DNA of 64,000 nucleotides from Lichenostomus cassidix (GCA_008360975.2 VLJF02000033.1:1612001-1676000), one strand, 5' to 3'. Counted from the first letter of the stretch, positions 25,026 to 38,960 are shown. Notes: generated by a model not told the origin, from the sequence alone. A program made the numbers and translations.

Positions 25026-25607
25026 TGTCGGGGTTTGACTTTGACTAAACTCCAGCTCTCTTGGGCTACAGACATGCCGGAGAGGGGAAAGGAAAACCAA
25101 AAAAACTGTAAAAACACACACTAATGTCATGAGTTCAGTGAGATAGGTCGCTGGTAGGAGGACGCAGGGAAGGAAAGGCAGACAGGCTCTAAACTTAAAG
25201 CACCTCCTCCCCACCTTCTCCACTCACCGTGGTGTCTCCATGCTCTTCTCCCTTCACATATTTTTGCCTCTTCCACCTCCTCTAGCTACAAAGAAGTGCG
25301 TGCCTATTTTGTATTGATTTTGGCTTAAATATGTTTTCACAGAGGCGGAACTAGCACCTCTAATTGACCCAAACCTGGCAAGCAGCAAGTCCATCACCTT
25401 CAGAACCATCAGAGATTGGCTCTGCTGGACTTGAAAATAACGTCCAGAACTTTCACTCAGGACTCACACAGGAGCCATCTTTGTGCCACTCCCCACCCCT
25501 CAGACACTTCTTATGGCTTACTACATCAGCTACTGAGGGGTTTGAATTTCTCTTAGATGTTAAAGATACCTTGCTGATGTTCTGGGTGAATCAAAACCCC
25601 TGCAGTC
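25026..25607 (+). mobile_element. LTR-like element replacing a lectin
   Basis: Begins TGTCGGGGTTTGACTTTGAC and is inserted exactly where the sister units continue into the lectin 3' flank; it ends where ZNF 5'-flank sequence resumes (CCCCAAGTGTCACCCC). The first about 185 bp match the minus-strand element at 541-775. Extent of the LTR within this stretch is not certain. Confidence 0.5.
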
Positions 25608-25758
25608 CCCAAGTGTCACCCCGCTCTGGGGGCCTTGGGAGGCAGCTGAACCCCGACACGGCACCCAGCGAACCCCAAAAAAGGCGCCGAGACCCCCTGA
25701 GCCCCCCAGAACCTCCAAACCCCATAGAAAAACAGCCCCGAAAAATAGCCCCGCGAAA

Positions 25759-26282
25759 ATGAGCCAATGGGAGAAGGCGCTGAGCGATTCTGATCCAATC
25801 CGAGCTCGCGGCGCTGATGACTCTCCAGTTCCCAGGCAGACCCGCAGCGCCCAGCGCTCCCCCCCCCAACCCCACCTGCGCCCCCCCCTCGCCCCCAGCG
25901 CTTCCCGCCAGCCCAATTTGGGGAGGGGGCGCGTGGGGGGCGCCCAGGCCTGGCCCGGAGCCCAGCGCTGCCCCAGCCCGACCTGCCCCGGCTCCATCCC
26001 GGCTCCTCCCGCGGCATGCGACGGCGTGGGGAAAAGGGGGGGAAAGGGTGGGCGCTGGGCTTGGGGGGAGGAGGAGAAGGGATGGAGGAGGAGGAGGAGG
26101 GATGAGGAAGGAGCGGCAGAAAGGCCGGAGATCCGAGGAGGAGGAGGCGGAAGGAGGAAGGAGGAAAGAGGAAGAGGAGGAACAGGAAGAGGTTGGAGAG
26201 AGGAAGAGGAGGAGCAGCAGAAGCGGCGCGGAGCTCTTTGTCTGCCGCGGCCCCGGGAGCATCGGCGCCCCGCACGCCGCAG
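25759..26282 (+). promoter_or_regulatory. ZNF4 promoter and first exon
   Basis: Full version with GAGCCAATGGG at its start, GC core, a shorter GAGGA tract and donor CAG|GTGAGG (26282/26283). It follows the LTR-like element by about 150 bp. Confidence 0.6.
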
Positions 26283-26754
26283 GTGAGGGGGAGGAGGAAG
26301 TCGCCCCAAATGTCTCGTGGGTCCCCGAGCGGCGTTTTTTCTGGGCGGGTGTTTGGAGCTCGCAGCTTGCGGGATTGAGCCCGAAATCTCGTTCAGGGTC
26401 GCTGGGAGGGTTTGATTGTGCGGGGGGAATGTTTGGATGTGGCAGAAGGGCAAAGCTGAGGCGCCAGTGGGGCTTTGGGGGATATTTTGGGGGCTGCAGG
26501 TGGGCACGGCCCGGTGTCGGGGTGGGAGGGGGACATGGGGCATGGGGTCCGGCCGGGAGAGCGGTGGAGGGGAAGGGCGGGAGCCCCGGAGTGGGGTGAG
26601 CGGAGAGGGGCGATGGCGGAGTTGGGGGAGCCCCGGCAGGCTGGAGAGGGGGGAGCGTGGCTAAGGGGGAAGCCTGGGATCCCTGGAAGCGCGGAGCAGA
26701 GAATGAGGGGAGAAGGGACCCCTGGGAGCCCCAAAGCCCCCGGATCATCCCTAA

Positions 26755-28017
<1,263 letters not shown>

Positions 28018-28225
28018 GGGAAGCCTGCGAGTGTCCCGAGTGCAGGAAGAGCTTCATTGCTGCTCCAACTCCATCCCCAGTGGGAAGATCTGCAGTGAAT
28101 GATCCCCAGTGATCCCCGTGGGGCAGAATCCTGGTGAACCCCATTCCAGGTGATCCCCATCGGGTGAGGAGAATGTGTTTTAAATGTTCAAATTTTCTTT
28201 CTTCTCCTGCTCTGAGTTTGTTAGC

Positions 28226-28231
28226 AATAAA
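28226..28231 (+). terminator. ZNF4 poly(A) signal
   Basis: AATAAA about 210 bp after the ZNF4 stop, same context as for ZNF1. Confidence 0.6.
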
Positions 28232-28940
28232 TTCAATTCACATATCCAGTTCTGAGCCTGTTTTGTGCACAAAGGTGTTGGATGAGGGATCTCTTAGCCA
28301 GGTCCTTCTATCAACTCAGGAAGCCTTGGTTCAGTTTTCTCTCCCCATGGTGGCTGTGCAGGGCAGTGAGAGAGCAGCTCTGCTGGTTGCCTGGCATGGG
28401 GCCAGCGTCACCCCACTGCAATGTGCCATGGCCTCGTGTGGCCCTGTGCTCTGGAGCCAGTGCTGCTGTTGCTTTTTCCTTCCTGATGATTTTCTCTTTT
28501 GCATCAAAGGCTTGTGAAGTGCCCCTGCTGTCCCTGGCGTCCCCTGGGCCTGCTCCCCCTGGGCCGTTGCGGAGGCTGGGAGCTGCCGTGGGGGCCGTGG
28601 GGCTGCCCCGGGGGCTGCGTGCCGAGGCGGGGCCGGGAGGTGCGGAGAACTTGGTCGCTATTTGCAGAGCAATGGCGCCGTGGGCCCGGGCCCGTTGCAG
28701 GGCTGTTCCTCATGTGCGGCTTTGGCCTCGGCCAGCCCGGGGGGCACTGAGAGCGCGGGGCTTGGGCTGTGCGCTGTGCAGAGCCCGCGCCTCGCTGCCT
28801 TTGGCTGGCTGTGCTGTCACTCGGAATTGTCGCAGCGCAATTGCTGCTCGGTGCCAGCGAGCGGGGACAAGGCCGGCGCCGGTGTCGCCCCCAGGCAGGC
28901 AGGCAGGCAGGCAGGGCTTCAGTGGGGCAGCAGCGGCGCC

Positions 28941-29032
28941 ATGGTGGGAGCGTGTGTGCGGCCCGGGAGCGGCGGCAGCGGGCGGAGCCCGGGGAGGCGG
29001 CGGCGGAGCTCGGAGAGGCTGTCCCAGCGCAG
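28941..29032 (+). other. Candidate first exon in CpG-rich module, copy 2
   Basis: Same 30-codon frame and donor (AG|GTGGGA at 29032/29033) as at 4552. The CpG-rich block spans about 28500-29170. After 29186 it runs into a stretch that recurs, inverted, at the right edge of the window. Confidence 0.35.
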
Positions 29033-29185
29033 GTGGGAGCCGCGCTGCCTTGTGCCGGGGCTCGGGGCTCGCTGCGGGCGGATGGAGGGGATGGCGGGGG
29101 CGGCAGGGGGGCTGTGGCGGCTTCCTTCTCCCGTCTCCCTCCCTCCCTCCCTCCCTGGCTGTGCCGCCGTGTTGCCGCTGGCCTG

Positions 29186-29930
29186 TCATAATGTTAGAGT
29201 AAAACAGCAGCGATTCCAGAGCACTGCTGCTTTTGAGAGTGAAACTCCTGACATTTCATGAGTGGTAAATCTGACCCCAAATAAAACCTCAAATATTCAG
29301 GAGATGACAAAATTCACAGTGATAGCAATTAAAGATGAAATCAGCTACCAGGGAGGGGGAGGATTGCTTTGGGATTCAGTTCTTCAACCTTCATTAGGAA
29401 GATTGGGAACGAATCCAAGTGCATTTTGTGGAAGGATGGACTTTGGGATCCTCAGGTGAAACCCAGGACTCCTCCCAGCTCTTTCTCCTGGCAAGAGCAG
29501 AGAAATTGGGAAGAGAACCAGAAGTTTCTGCCCCTGGGAAATGGAAAATTGGGATTTTTGGTAGGCACAGGAGCTGTTCATTCCAAATTAAACACCCTGC
29601 AAGGGGAATGAAGTGGTGATTTTGTCACAACTGTCAGTGAAATGAGCGCCTTTTCCATCTAATTGAATTCAAACTGGGGAAATGATGGCAAATTAATGGA
29701 TTTTTGCACCTGCCCAGCTCTCCAGAACCATTATTAGGAGGAAATTTACTGGAAAAAGGGTTTGAAATTCTCTGATGTTAAAGCTCTGATTTTAAAATAC
29801 CCTAGGTTAAATTCAACTGAGCAGGAGACAAACTGTGAGGGAGTTGCAGACTTGCCTTGGCATGATCAGGGCATGGATCAGGAATTATTGATTATGATCT
29901 GGAGTTTTGAAATTACCCATAAAGATTTTA
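29186..29930. other. Gene-free stretch repeated in inverted form at 61.6-62.2 kb
   Basis: No gene recognised. It begins CATAATGTTAGAGTAAAACA and is present as reverse complement at 61560-62310. A plus-strand AATAAA-type motif lies near 29280. It connects the CpG module to the retroelement-like module. Confidence 0.5.
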
Positions 29931-31690
29931 TTGTTTTGGCTAATCATACTTGGGCTGTGCTCCAAAAACAAAAGGAAACACTGGTAATTCTGGCTCTGGG
30001 CTTGGCAGGTCCCAGGGATCTTTTGAATTATTCACTTCTGAGAGCCAAAATCTTTCCCAAGGTGTTCCACCACAATTCCCAGTGGCTCAGGGAGGAGTCA
30101 CTGCCAATTTTCCTGAACAGATCAGTTATCTGAGCCAAGGATGGCCCAGCTGCTAGTGAGGAGTCACAGCCATGGAGCTGCTAAATCAGGATCCCAAAAT
30201 TCTCTCTGGGACAGAGCCTGAGGTCTGTGGGACACACGTGGGACAGAAGGGTTTGGGACACCAGAGGAGCCACTGACTGAGCTCAGTCCTGTTGTACAGT
30301 GGGACAGGAAATTACCTTTGAAATTCAAAATCCTGCTGTGCTTCTGTTGGGCTCCAAAATCAGAAACACTCCAAACAATCACAAGAAGTTTATTCTAGCC
30401 CAGCTTCAAAGGCAAGCCTGACTGAGAACCCAGATTGGAAACAACACAGAAAAAAGTAACTTTTTGTTTTTTCAACAGAAAATGCATTGCAGGATTTGCA
30501 GTGACCACCCTGAATGAGGTTATTTAATCTAATGCTCTGCTCTGCCATGAGTTGTTTCAGCACAGAAGGACTAAATGGTTGCTTTAACATGGACATTGCA
30601 ACTGAGGGACAGAAAAGTAAAGATCTGCAGGGATTGTAAGTGTGGTTTGCCTTAGTGCACTCTGAGCAGAGAGAGCTTTGTTATCAGCAGAGTTCATGTT
30701 GATCTAAGACTACAGGAAGAGCAAAACCAGCTGAAGTTTCCGTTCTGCACTGCAGAGCACAGCAGAGAGCCAAACAGGATGAAAATAATGAAATTACTTG
30801 GCTCCCAGGGCCAAAAACAGCTGCAGAGAGGAGGAGCACACATTTTTGTTTCACAGATCACTCTGCCAGTTATTAAACCACCATTCGACATGGTGCCAGA
30901 GATTGTCAGTGAACTGTGAAAAGTGTTAAATTCCAGACAAGTTCTGAGACAGGGATTTGCTCCAAAATGAAGAAGGAATAACTTTGTATCTGCAATTGGA
31001 TACATTTTAAAAAGTGGTATTGGGTATATTGTAATCGACACGTTTCAAGTTATGTTAGATACATTGTAATTGAAGATGGTTATATTGTAATTGAACTCGG
31101 ATACACTGTAATTGCAACATCTGTCTGCTCTGGGTGTGTCATCATCCCACGGCAGAGTCCCTGTGACACTTTGGGCTGGGACTGCTCCAAAAAGACACAG
31201 AATCACACAAAAAGCGGAGACTTGATCAAGAACAGACAATAGAAATTTTCAGTTCCCCTAAAGGTGCTGGATAGAGCTTAAAGATTAGCGAGCAGAGAGA
31301 TAAAAGGGGATAAAGGTGTGCAAACAGGATGCTAAACATAGATGAAATCAGGGCAGGAACAGAGAAAGAGAATTACAGTGAGGTTGGGCAAGTCATGCAA
31401 CGAGAAGCAATTTCGAGGAAAGCTGAGCTTTCCTCCAAACATCAGTGAGTGCAATCACCAGAAACTCCTTTAGATGGCCCTCCAGGACCACAAAAGGACT
31501 CTGAGCAGGAGGTGGATGGATGGAAAGGAGCACGAGGAAAGGTTTATGAATTAGCCAGGAAGTGTTTAGTAATGAATATGTGTGATCCGGGTGGAACAAA
31601 TACCCCATTCGGAAGTTTTACCCCACACATCAGATTAAAGAAGAGATCCTTGGGGTTTGTTCAGCACTGATAAAGAAAAAACGGCTGCTT
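29931..31690 (-). mobile_element. Retroelement-like module, copy 3
   Basis: Third copy, with minus-strand AATAAA at 30389-30394. The leader-like open stretch (31239-31045) again begins at TTG and stops earlier than in copy 1. High identity to the other copies. Confidence 0.35.
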
Positions 31691-31779
31691 TCAAATGCTT
31701 CAAATTAGAAGCATTGCTAGAAAGCTCATTTTCTGGCTGATTTTGGTAACCCCCTCAGGCTTCAGGGGAATCCCTGTCC

Positions 31780-32300
31780 TGCTCCAGCCTGGGGTCTCTC
31801 CCAGGGGACACAACCCCTCAGAAAAGGCTGCTCAGGCGGGGATCCACCACAGGCCCAAAAATCCCGAGGTTCTGCGGGGACTTCCCACCGCCTCTCTGAG
31901 GCATCTCCTGCTCCACCCTCTGGGCTCCTGCCGGGGCTGCAGGGAGCTCTCTGCTCCATCCCGGACTCACCCACAGCGGTTCCTTGGCCTCCTGCCCGGC
32001 CCGGGACTTTCCGGAGCCATTGCGAACAGACATTTGGAAGGAAGATCCGCGGAGCGCCGCTTCCCTCAGGGAAACTCCGCCTACCGTGCAAAGCCCGCCC
32101 CTCGCTCCCAGTGGCTGATTTTCCCGCCCGAAGCCCGCCCCTAGAGCTCATTGGCTGATTCGCCGATTAGAAAGCCCGCCCTAGCTTCGATTGGCTGATT
32201 CTGCCGCCACTCCTCGTTCTCGAGCTCTGATTGGCCAGAGAGGCTCTGAGGGACGATCTCCCTCAGCCCCACATCGCTTTGATTTCCCCCAAAAAGCCAA
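31780..32300 (-). promoter_or_regulatory. Promoter-like block with 40-bp CCAAT array, copy 3
   Basis: Elements at 32110 (AGTGG, decayed), 32150, 32190 and 32230 (ATTGG), again exactly 40 bp apart. The decayed element differs from that in copies 1 and 2. The 40-bp units share the core AAAGCCCGCCC...ATTGGCTGATT. Confidence 0.5.
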
Positions 32301-32709
32301 AATCTCCCCAAACCCCCTGGGCTGAGCGGAGGAACGGACAGCGTTTGGGCAGAAAACTCCCAAATCGTTGTTCCCCAGGCTGGGAAGGACAAACGGAACC
32401 CAACTGATTTGGGAGCTCCAGCAGCTCCTCTCTGCCGGCCCAGCTGAAGGCCTCGCTGGCTGCTGGAGGCTGCACGGGCAGACTGGGAGCACTGGGAGCA
32501 CTGGGAAGAGGCTCTGGCTCGGCTGAAGCCCCCGGGGCAGGGGCAGCAGGGCAAGGGACAGGGCTGCAGGTGCTGAGGGGACACGAGGGACAGCACGGCC
32601 TTGATTAGCATTTCTTATAAAAGTAATAAAGTAATGAAGGAAATAACAACAACAACATTTACACTATAAATACTGATGGAGGTCGCACAAGGACCTCTCA
32701 GCGAATGCT

Positions 32710-32765
32710 CTGAGTTGGAAGGGACCCACAAGGATGCAGTCCAACCCTTAAGGGAATGGCCCCTG
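32710..32765 (-). mobile_element. CR1 LINE fragment
   Basis: GAGTTGGAAGGGACCCACAA and GCAGTCCAACCC, as at 17370, in the 3' flank of lectin 2. Confidence 0.75.
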
Positions 32766-33149
32766 TGGGGTCAAATCATGACTTTGGTATTATCAGAACC
32801 TTACCCCAGCCAAGGTCATAAGGCAGCAAAGGTTTCACAGCTGAATCCACAGGGACATACAAATATATATGTACCTGGTTAGTAAACATACAGAGTGCAA
32901 GAGAAACATGACTTTTGTGAAGCTTTCAGAATGACAAAAGAACCGACAGGCTCAGCCCAGGCAGCCACACATCTGTTTTCTCATCATCTCCTCTTCCTGC
33001 AGGTTCATCTCCTGCAGAACAGGCAGTGATGTGACCCTGAGGATCAGTGCAAGGCAGACACTGCAGCTGAGGAAGGAAATCCCCATGCTGGGGGGATGAG
33101 GTGAAGCTGAGACTGCCCAGCACAGAAAATATCCTTCCTCCATTCCCCA

Positions 33150-34105
33150 TTAGAGGTGAGTTTGGGGCCTGCTGCAGATATACTGCATGTCATTTGAACA
33201 GATCGCACTCCCGAGATAATTCTCAGCCAGGTGCACACACCCTGCATTGCCCAGGACAGGAACCCTGCAAGGAGGAGCAGAGACATGGCTGGAACCTCAG
33301 AAGAACACATTGTGCCCCTGTGCCCCCAGGCTCTGCCTGTGCCCCCGGGCCCTGCCTGTGCCCCCAGGCCCTGCCTGTGCCCCCCAGGACTCACGAGGAG
33401 CTGAAGCTGCTGCCATCCACCCACTGCAGCCGCTGGCCCTGTCTGTGCAGCCCGAGTCAGTAATCAACATTCCTGCTGAGGTGGAACAGGAACTCCTGGC
33501 AAGGAGAGAGGAGCAAACAATGGACTCCTAGCCCAGGAGCTCCCCAGGGTCCCCTTGGCCTTCCCAAACCCCCCAAACCCCTCACTCACCATTTCCTTGT
33601 CAGTGAGCACAGCCAGGGAAGCCTCGAGCTCGGAGCACCGAGCCTTAGCCTGATCCCAGGAGAGACGATGCCTCGAGAGGAAGTAGCAGATCCCGTTGTA
33701 CCCAACCCAGCCATGGGGACAGGCCAGCAGCACCCGAGCTGCAGGGTTAACTGGAGTAACTGGAGTCTCTCTGTGTATTCTCCCTGCAGAGGGAAATGGA
33801 GAAGAATGTTTGAGGATTCTCCCCTCAGGCAGCAGTGAGCCCGCAGTGCCCCGAGGGGTTGGGCTGAGGCTGCTGCTCCTCCCTTACCTGACACAGCAGC
33901 CAAGGACACTGCCAGAGCCACAGCCAGGGCTAGGAGCACAACCAGCACCACGATAAACTTGAGGTGGGATCTGATCCTCTGGCCTGGAGCTGGAAAGAGC
34001 AGTTCGTCGTGAGCATGGAGCTGTCCTGAGCAGGCTCAGCCCTCACATCTCCCACCCGACGCCCAGGGAACAGAGGAGGGACCCTCAGCCTGTGTGCCAC
34101 TCACT
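33150..34105 (-). CDS. C-type lectin-like receptor, CLEC2/CD69 type (lectin 2)
   Basis: Best preserved lectin. Minus-strand exons: 33989-33888 (membrane anchor, IRSHLKFIVVLVVLLA), 33783-33590 (CPHGW, ICYFLS, ARCSELE), 33495-33395 (DYWLGL, QWVDG; donor GTGAGT intact) and 33264-33150 (GCVHLAENY, AICSNDMQ, YICSR, stop). All acceptors are AG, all donors GT and the phases agree. Six conserved cysteines form the long-form CTLD; calcium-binding EPN/WND residues are missing, as in NK-cell-type lectins. Type II topology: N-terminal cytoplasm, one helix, short stalk, CTLD outside. A first exon probably ends at 34105, but its start codon is not certain because a 19-bp repeat lies inside it. Resembles avian B-lec/Y-lec genes; the ligand is unknown. 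Confidence 0.75.
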
Positions 34106-34147
34106 GAGCTGGCAGCAGGAGAGACACGGGATGGGGATAGATCCAGG

Positions 34148-34236
34148 GACAAGGGACACAGACAGGGACAGGGGACACAGACAGGGACAGGGGACACAGA
34201 CAGGGACAAGGGACACAGACAGGGACAAGGGACAGC
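34148..34236. repeat. 19-bp minisatellite in lectin 2 first-exon region
   Basis: About four to five units of GACACAGACAGGGACAAGG. If the adjoining donor is used, the array would be transcribed and perhaps partly translated. Confidence 0.8.
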
Positions 34237-34449
34237 TACGGCTGAACTGCCCAGGCCCAGGCATGTCAGTCCCAGCAGAGCACCACGTCTCTTCCAGAGC
34301 CCTGGACACAGCCACACCCTGCCAGCCCTGTGCTCCTGGACTGACACTGTCCCCTTCCTAGAGGCCACCCGTGTGGGTTCTTTTGAGTTCATTCCTGGGG
34401 GCTGAAGTGCTGTGGACTTCCAGCAGATCCTTCACACTCCAGTCACACG

Positions 34450-34530
34450 GGGTCGTGCGTCCCCCCAGCCCTGCTGTCACTCTGACCCCGCCCGGCTGCT
34501 CCCAGTGCTCCCAATAAAGTTTCCCAGTTG
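34450..34530 (+). pseudogene. Relic of class II beta 3'UTR beside lectin 2
   Basis: Sequence from GTCGTGCGTCCCCCCAGCC to the AATAAAG poly(A) hexamer and beyond (TTTCCCAGTTGGCTCCGG) is that of the class II beta 3' end, fused directly to the lectin 5' flank near 34449. No class II exon is present. Confidence 0.75.
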
Positions 34531-34802
34531 GCTCCGGTCGCGTTTCTTGGGGGGCACTGGGGAGGGACTTGGGGGGACCCCGCGGTGGTGCTGTGATTGG
34601 GGGGCAGACCTGACCCTGGGATGGATCGGGAATGGGGACCCCCGTGTGTCCCCAAGTGTCACCCCGCTCTGGGGGGCCTTGGGAGGCAGCTGAACCCCGA
34701 CACGGCACACAGCCAACCCCAAAAAAGGTGCTGAGACCTCCTGAGCCCCCCAGAACCTCCAAACCCCGTAGAAAAACAGCCCCGAAAAATAGCCCCGCGA
34801 AA

Positions 34803-35353
34803 ATGAGCCAATGGGAGAAGGCGCTGAGCGATTCTGATCCAATCCGAGCTCGCGGCGCTGATGACTCTCCAGTTCCCAGGCAGACCCGCAGCGCCCAGCG
34901 CTCCCCACCCCCACCCCACCTGCGCCCCCCCCTCGCCCCCAGCGCTTCCCGCCAGCCCAATTTGGGGAGGGGGCGCGTGGGGGGCGCCCAGGCCTGGCCC
35001 GGAGCCCAGCGCTGCCCCAGCCCGACCTGCCCCGGCTCCATCCCGGCTCCTCCCGCGGCATGCGACGGCGTGGGGAAAAGGGGGGGAAAGGGTGGGCGCT
35101 GGGCTTGGCGGGAGGAGGAGAAGGGATGGAGGAGGAGGAGGAGGGATGAGGAAGGAGCGGGAGAAAGGCCGGAGATCCGAGCAGGAGGAGGAGGCGGGAG
35201 GAGGAAGGAGGAGGAGCCGCGGGAGGAGGAAGGAGGAAAGAGGAACAGGAAGAGCAGGAAGAGGTTGGAGAGAGGAAGAGGAGGAGCAGCAGAAGCCGCG
35301 CGCAGCTCTTTGTCTGCCGCGGCCCCGGGAGCATCGGCGCCCCGCACGCCGCA
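34803..35353 (+). promoter_or_regulatory. ZNF5 promoter and first exon
   Basis: Complete version: GAGCCAATGGG, second CCAAT, GC core, GAGGA tract and donor CAG|GTGAGG (35353/35354). Lies head-to-head with lectin 2 with only the class II relic between. Confidence 0.6.
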
Positions 35354-36046
35354 GGTGAGGGGGAGGAGGAAGTCGCCCCAAATGTCTCGGGGGTCCCCGA
35401 GCGGCGTTTTTTCTGGGCGGGTGTTTGGAGCTCGCAGCTTGCGGGATTGAGCCCCAAATCTCGTTCAGGGTCGCTGGGAGGGTTTGATTGTGCGGGGGGA
35501 AGGTTTGGATGTGGCGGAAGGGCAAAGCTGAGGCGGCAGTGGGGCTTTGGGGGATATTTTGGGGGCTGCAGGTGGGCACGGCCCGGTGTCGGGGTGGGAG
35601 GGGGACATGGGGCATGGGGTCCGGCCGGGAGAGCGGTGGAGGGGAAGGGCGGGAGCCCCGGAGTGGGGTGAGAGGAGAGGGGCGATGGCGGAGCTGGGGG
35701 AGCCCCGGCAGGCTGGAGAGGGGGGAGCGTGGCTAAGGGGGAAGCCTGGGATCCCTGGAAGCACGGAGCAGAGAATGAGGGGAGAAGGGACCCCTGGGAC
35801 CCCCAAAGCCCCCGGATCATCCCTAAGCGGGACCCTGGAAAATAGGGAAGCCCGGGAGCCACGGGAGCCCCGTGAGTGCAGGGAAGGGAGAGCCTGAGGA
35901 GGCCAAAGTGCAAAGAGCAGAGAGGGGGAAATGCTGGGAGGGTTTTGAGGTGAATGGTGGAGGTTTGGGGTTTTTATGGCCACAAACCCCTGGGAGAGTT
36001 GCAGAGCTGGAGCTGGGCAGGAGGAACCCCCAGGGCAAGGCGCTGA

Positions 36047-36670
<624 letters not shown>

Positions 36671-36997
36671 GGGAAGCCCTGCGAGTGTCCCGAGTGCAGG
36701 AAGAGCTTCATTGCTGCTCCAATTCCATCCTCAGTGAGAAGATCTGCAGTGGATGATCCCCAGTGACCCCAGCTGTGCAGAGCCCTGGTGATCCGTGCTG
36801 CTGGTGATCCGTGTGGCAAAGACACCTGGCTGGTGGCTCCACACCCTCCTGGCTCCCCGTGGGCACCTGGATGAAGGCAGGGCCAGGAATGTCCATGGGA
36901 ATTCCTGGGGACATCAGAAATCCCCTGGGGAGAGCGGATTTGTTGACTTTCCACCCCAGAAAATCTCACCTTTTGTGTTCAGTTATATCATCTCTTG

Positions 36998-37062
36998 GCA
37001 TGAGGCAACACTGGATGGCCTTGGAGGTCTTTTGCAACCTCATTGATTCCATGATTGTGATT
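36998..37062 (+). mobile_element. CR1 LINE 3' end
   Basis: Same CR1 fragment as at 11952 in the ZNF5 3' flank. Confidence 0.75.
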
Positions 37063-37403
37063 TTCTCTCACCCAGTGGCATCTTTCACAGCCAAATGGTT
37101 CTGCATTGGGGCAAAGAGCAGGATTTTGGGGTGGAAACCTCCAAAAATGTTCTTCCCTTCTACCCAACCACGTGGATCCTCAGCGGGCACAGACATGTAA
37201 ATCCTTTTCTTTCAGGTTTGGTCTTGTTTTCATTTCAATCCTTCAAAACACCTGAATTTGGGGTAAAAATGAAGATATTGAGGTGAGACATGGGTGGGAC
37301 ATTGGGGTCACAGCTGTTATGATCCAAACATTAAGGTTCTTTGGAAATACATCTGCCCGAATTAAGGTGCAAACGAGACCACATGCCAGTCAGTAGTGTA
37401 GGT

Positions 37404-37804
37404 TTTATTTGATAGTAAATATGAGAGAAAGAGGGAGGAAAAGAGAGGAAAAGAGAAGTAGGAAAAGAGGTGAGGGGGACAGAAAGAGGGAGAAAGAAAA
37501 CATCACCATCCGTGGATCCCAACGATGTCACATTGATCTTCTCCAGCTGCTCTTCTCAGTGGTGGTTTTCCCCCCAAAAAGCACAGAGTGCCAAGGGTTA
37601 ATATACACTCAGGCCAGGTGACAATGTCCAGCATGTCCCCCCGGGGCAGGGGACAGTCTCTAGCAGCAGACTCTGCTTGCATCACCTGCACTGCTGTGGT
37701 GCAAGGCCTGGCATTTGGGGGTCTGTGATGGATTGTGACTCCCCTCAGCTCCTCTCACGTCAAAGTCCCGATTTGATGTCGAACTGCTCCAGCAGCGTGC
37801 GGTG
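37404..37804 (-). other. Terminal exon of unidentified minus-strand gene, copy B
   Basis: Coding end HRTLLEQFDIKSGL with TGA at 37760-37762 and AATAAA at 37404-37409, nearly identical to copy A. The leader exon with an intact class II-type promoter lies 2.3 kb upstream on the same strand (40108-40183), so this copy is the best candidate for the 3' end of that gene. The internal exons are not visible. Confidence 0.42.
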
Positions 37805-37807
37805 GAG

Positions 37808-38075
37808 ATTTTTGGGGGTTCTGTGCCGTTTTGGGGGATTTTTGTGTCCTTCTTGGGGTTTCTGGGTCATTTTTGGGGGGGTTCTGGGTCACCTTTTGGG
37901 GTTTCTGTCTCACTTTTGGGCGTTTGTCATGTCATTTTTGGGGTTTTTTATCATTTTGGGAGTTTCTGTGTCATTTTTAGGGTCTCAAGTGTCACTTTTG
38001 GGGATTTCTGTGTCATTTTTTGGGGTTTCTTTGTCGTTTTTTGGGATTCTGTGTCACTTTTTGGTGGGGTTGGGG
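37808..38075. repeat. 20-21-bp minisatellite, copy B
   Basis: About 13 units of GTTTCTGTGTCATTTTTGGGG type, shorter than copy A by about nine units. Confidence 0.85.
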
Positions 38076-38309
38076 GTTCCACAGCTGGGCAGTTTGTGTA
38101 AACCTGGCTTCTGCTGATGCCTGATGGGTTTTTGTCCTTTTTCATTGTACTTTTATACTCTTTTTATATCCTCTTTACCCTTTCCCATTCCTGTACCTTT
38201 TACTCTCTGTATCTCAGCCCCACATGTTTATAACCCTTGTGCTCCAGCCTCGTTCAGAATTCTGTGGAGAAGACGAAACAATCTCCACAATTTCAAGAGC
38301 ATGAGGCAC

Positions 38310-38600
38310 CAGCCTTGAAAGAGCTTTATCACTGGGACATGTTTCTGTAAACTAATTTGTAACTTTTTTGGGGAGAGGTAATTTGAATAAGGGGGCAATT
38401 ACTTCATAGGTTTCTCATTGGGGAATTTTAGATAGGGATGTTAATCAGTGAAGTCCATAAATTGCAAACCCGTGATATTGTCGCTCTCTTTCCGTCGTGG
38501 TGCACCTGGGATCCTATTAAACCAAGGGAATACCCTTTTCCTACACTGCGGGGTCTGTGCTCAATCTTTCCCAGCATTTTAGGCATCACAGTGAGCTGTG
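38310..38600 (+). mobile_element. LTR-like segment, copy B
   Basis: Same sequence as at 13480, with CCTATTAAACCAAGGG and GGGGTCTGTGCTCAATC. Confidence 0.3.
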
Positions 38601-38872
38601 CTCTGCCCCCACCCCAAACTCAGCCAGGGATGATTCTCAGAGCAGCTGGTGGCTTTGGATTTGTGTGTGCATTCCTTTCCCTCAGCCTGAGATGAGTGAA
38701 CAATAGGTTTCCCTTTATGGGATCTCAGCAGTTTGACTCTCAGTCCAAAGTCCCAGTCAGGTATCTTCAGGGAGGATTTTTGATTGTAGCTTCTTTGTAC
38801 ACTTTTTGTTATAATGAGCAAAACTTTGTATCGATGTTTGAGGTGTGAAATATTTCAGTGTCTGATAACAGC

Positions 38873-38960
38873 CATGGTGGGACATTGGGGACACAGCCAG
38901 GGTGGGACACTGGGGACACAGCCAGGGTGGGACATTGGGGACACAGACAGGGAGGGCAAA
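38873..38960. repeat. 25-bp minisatellite, copy B
   Basis: Three to four units of GGTGGGACATTGGGGACACA type. Confidence 0.8.
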
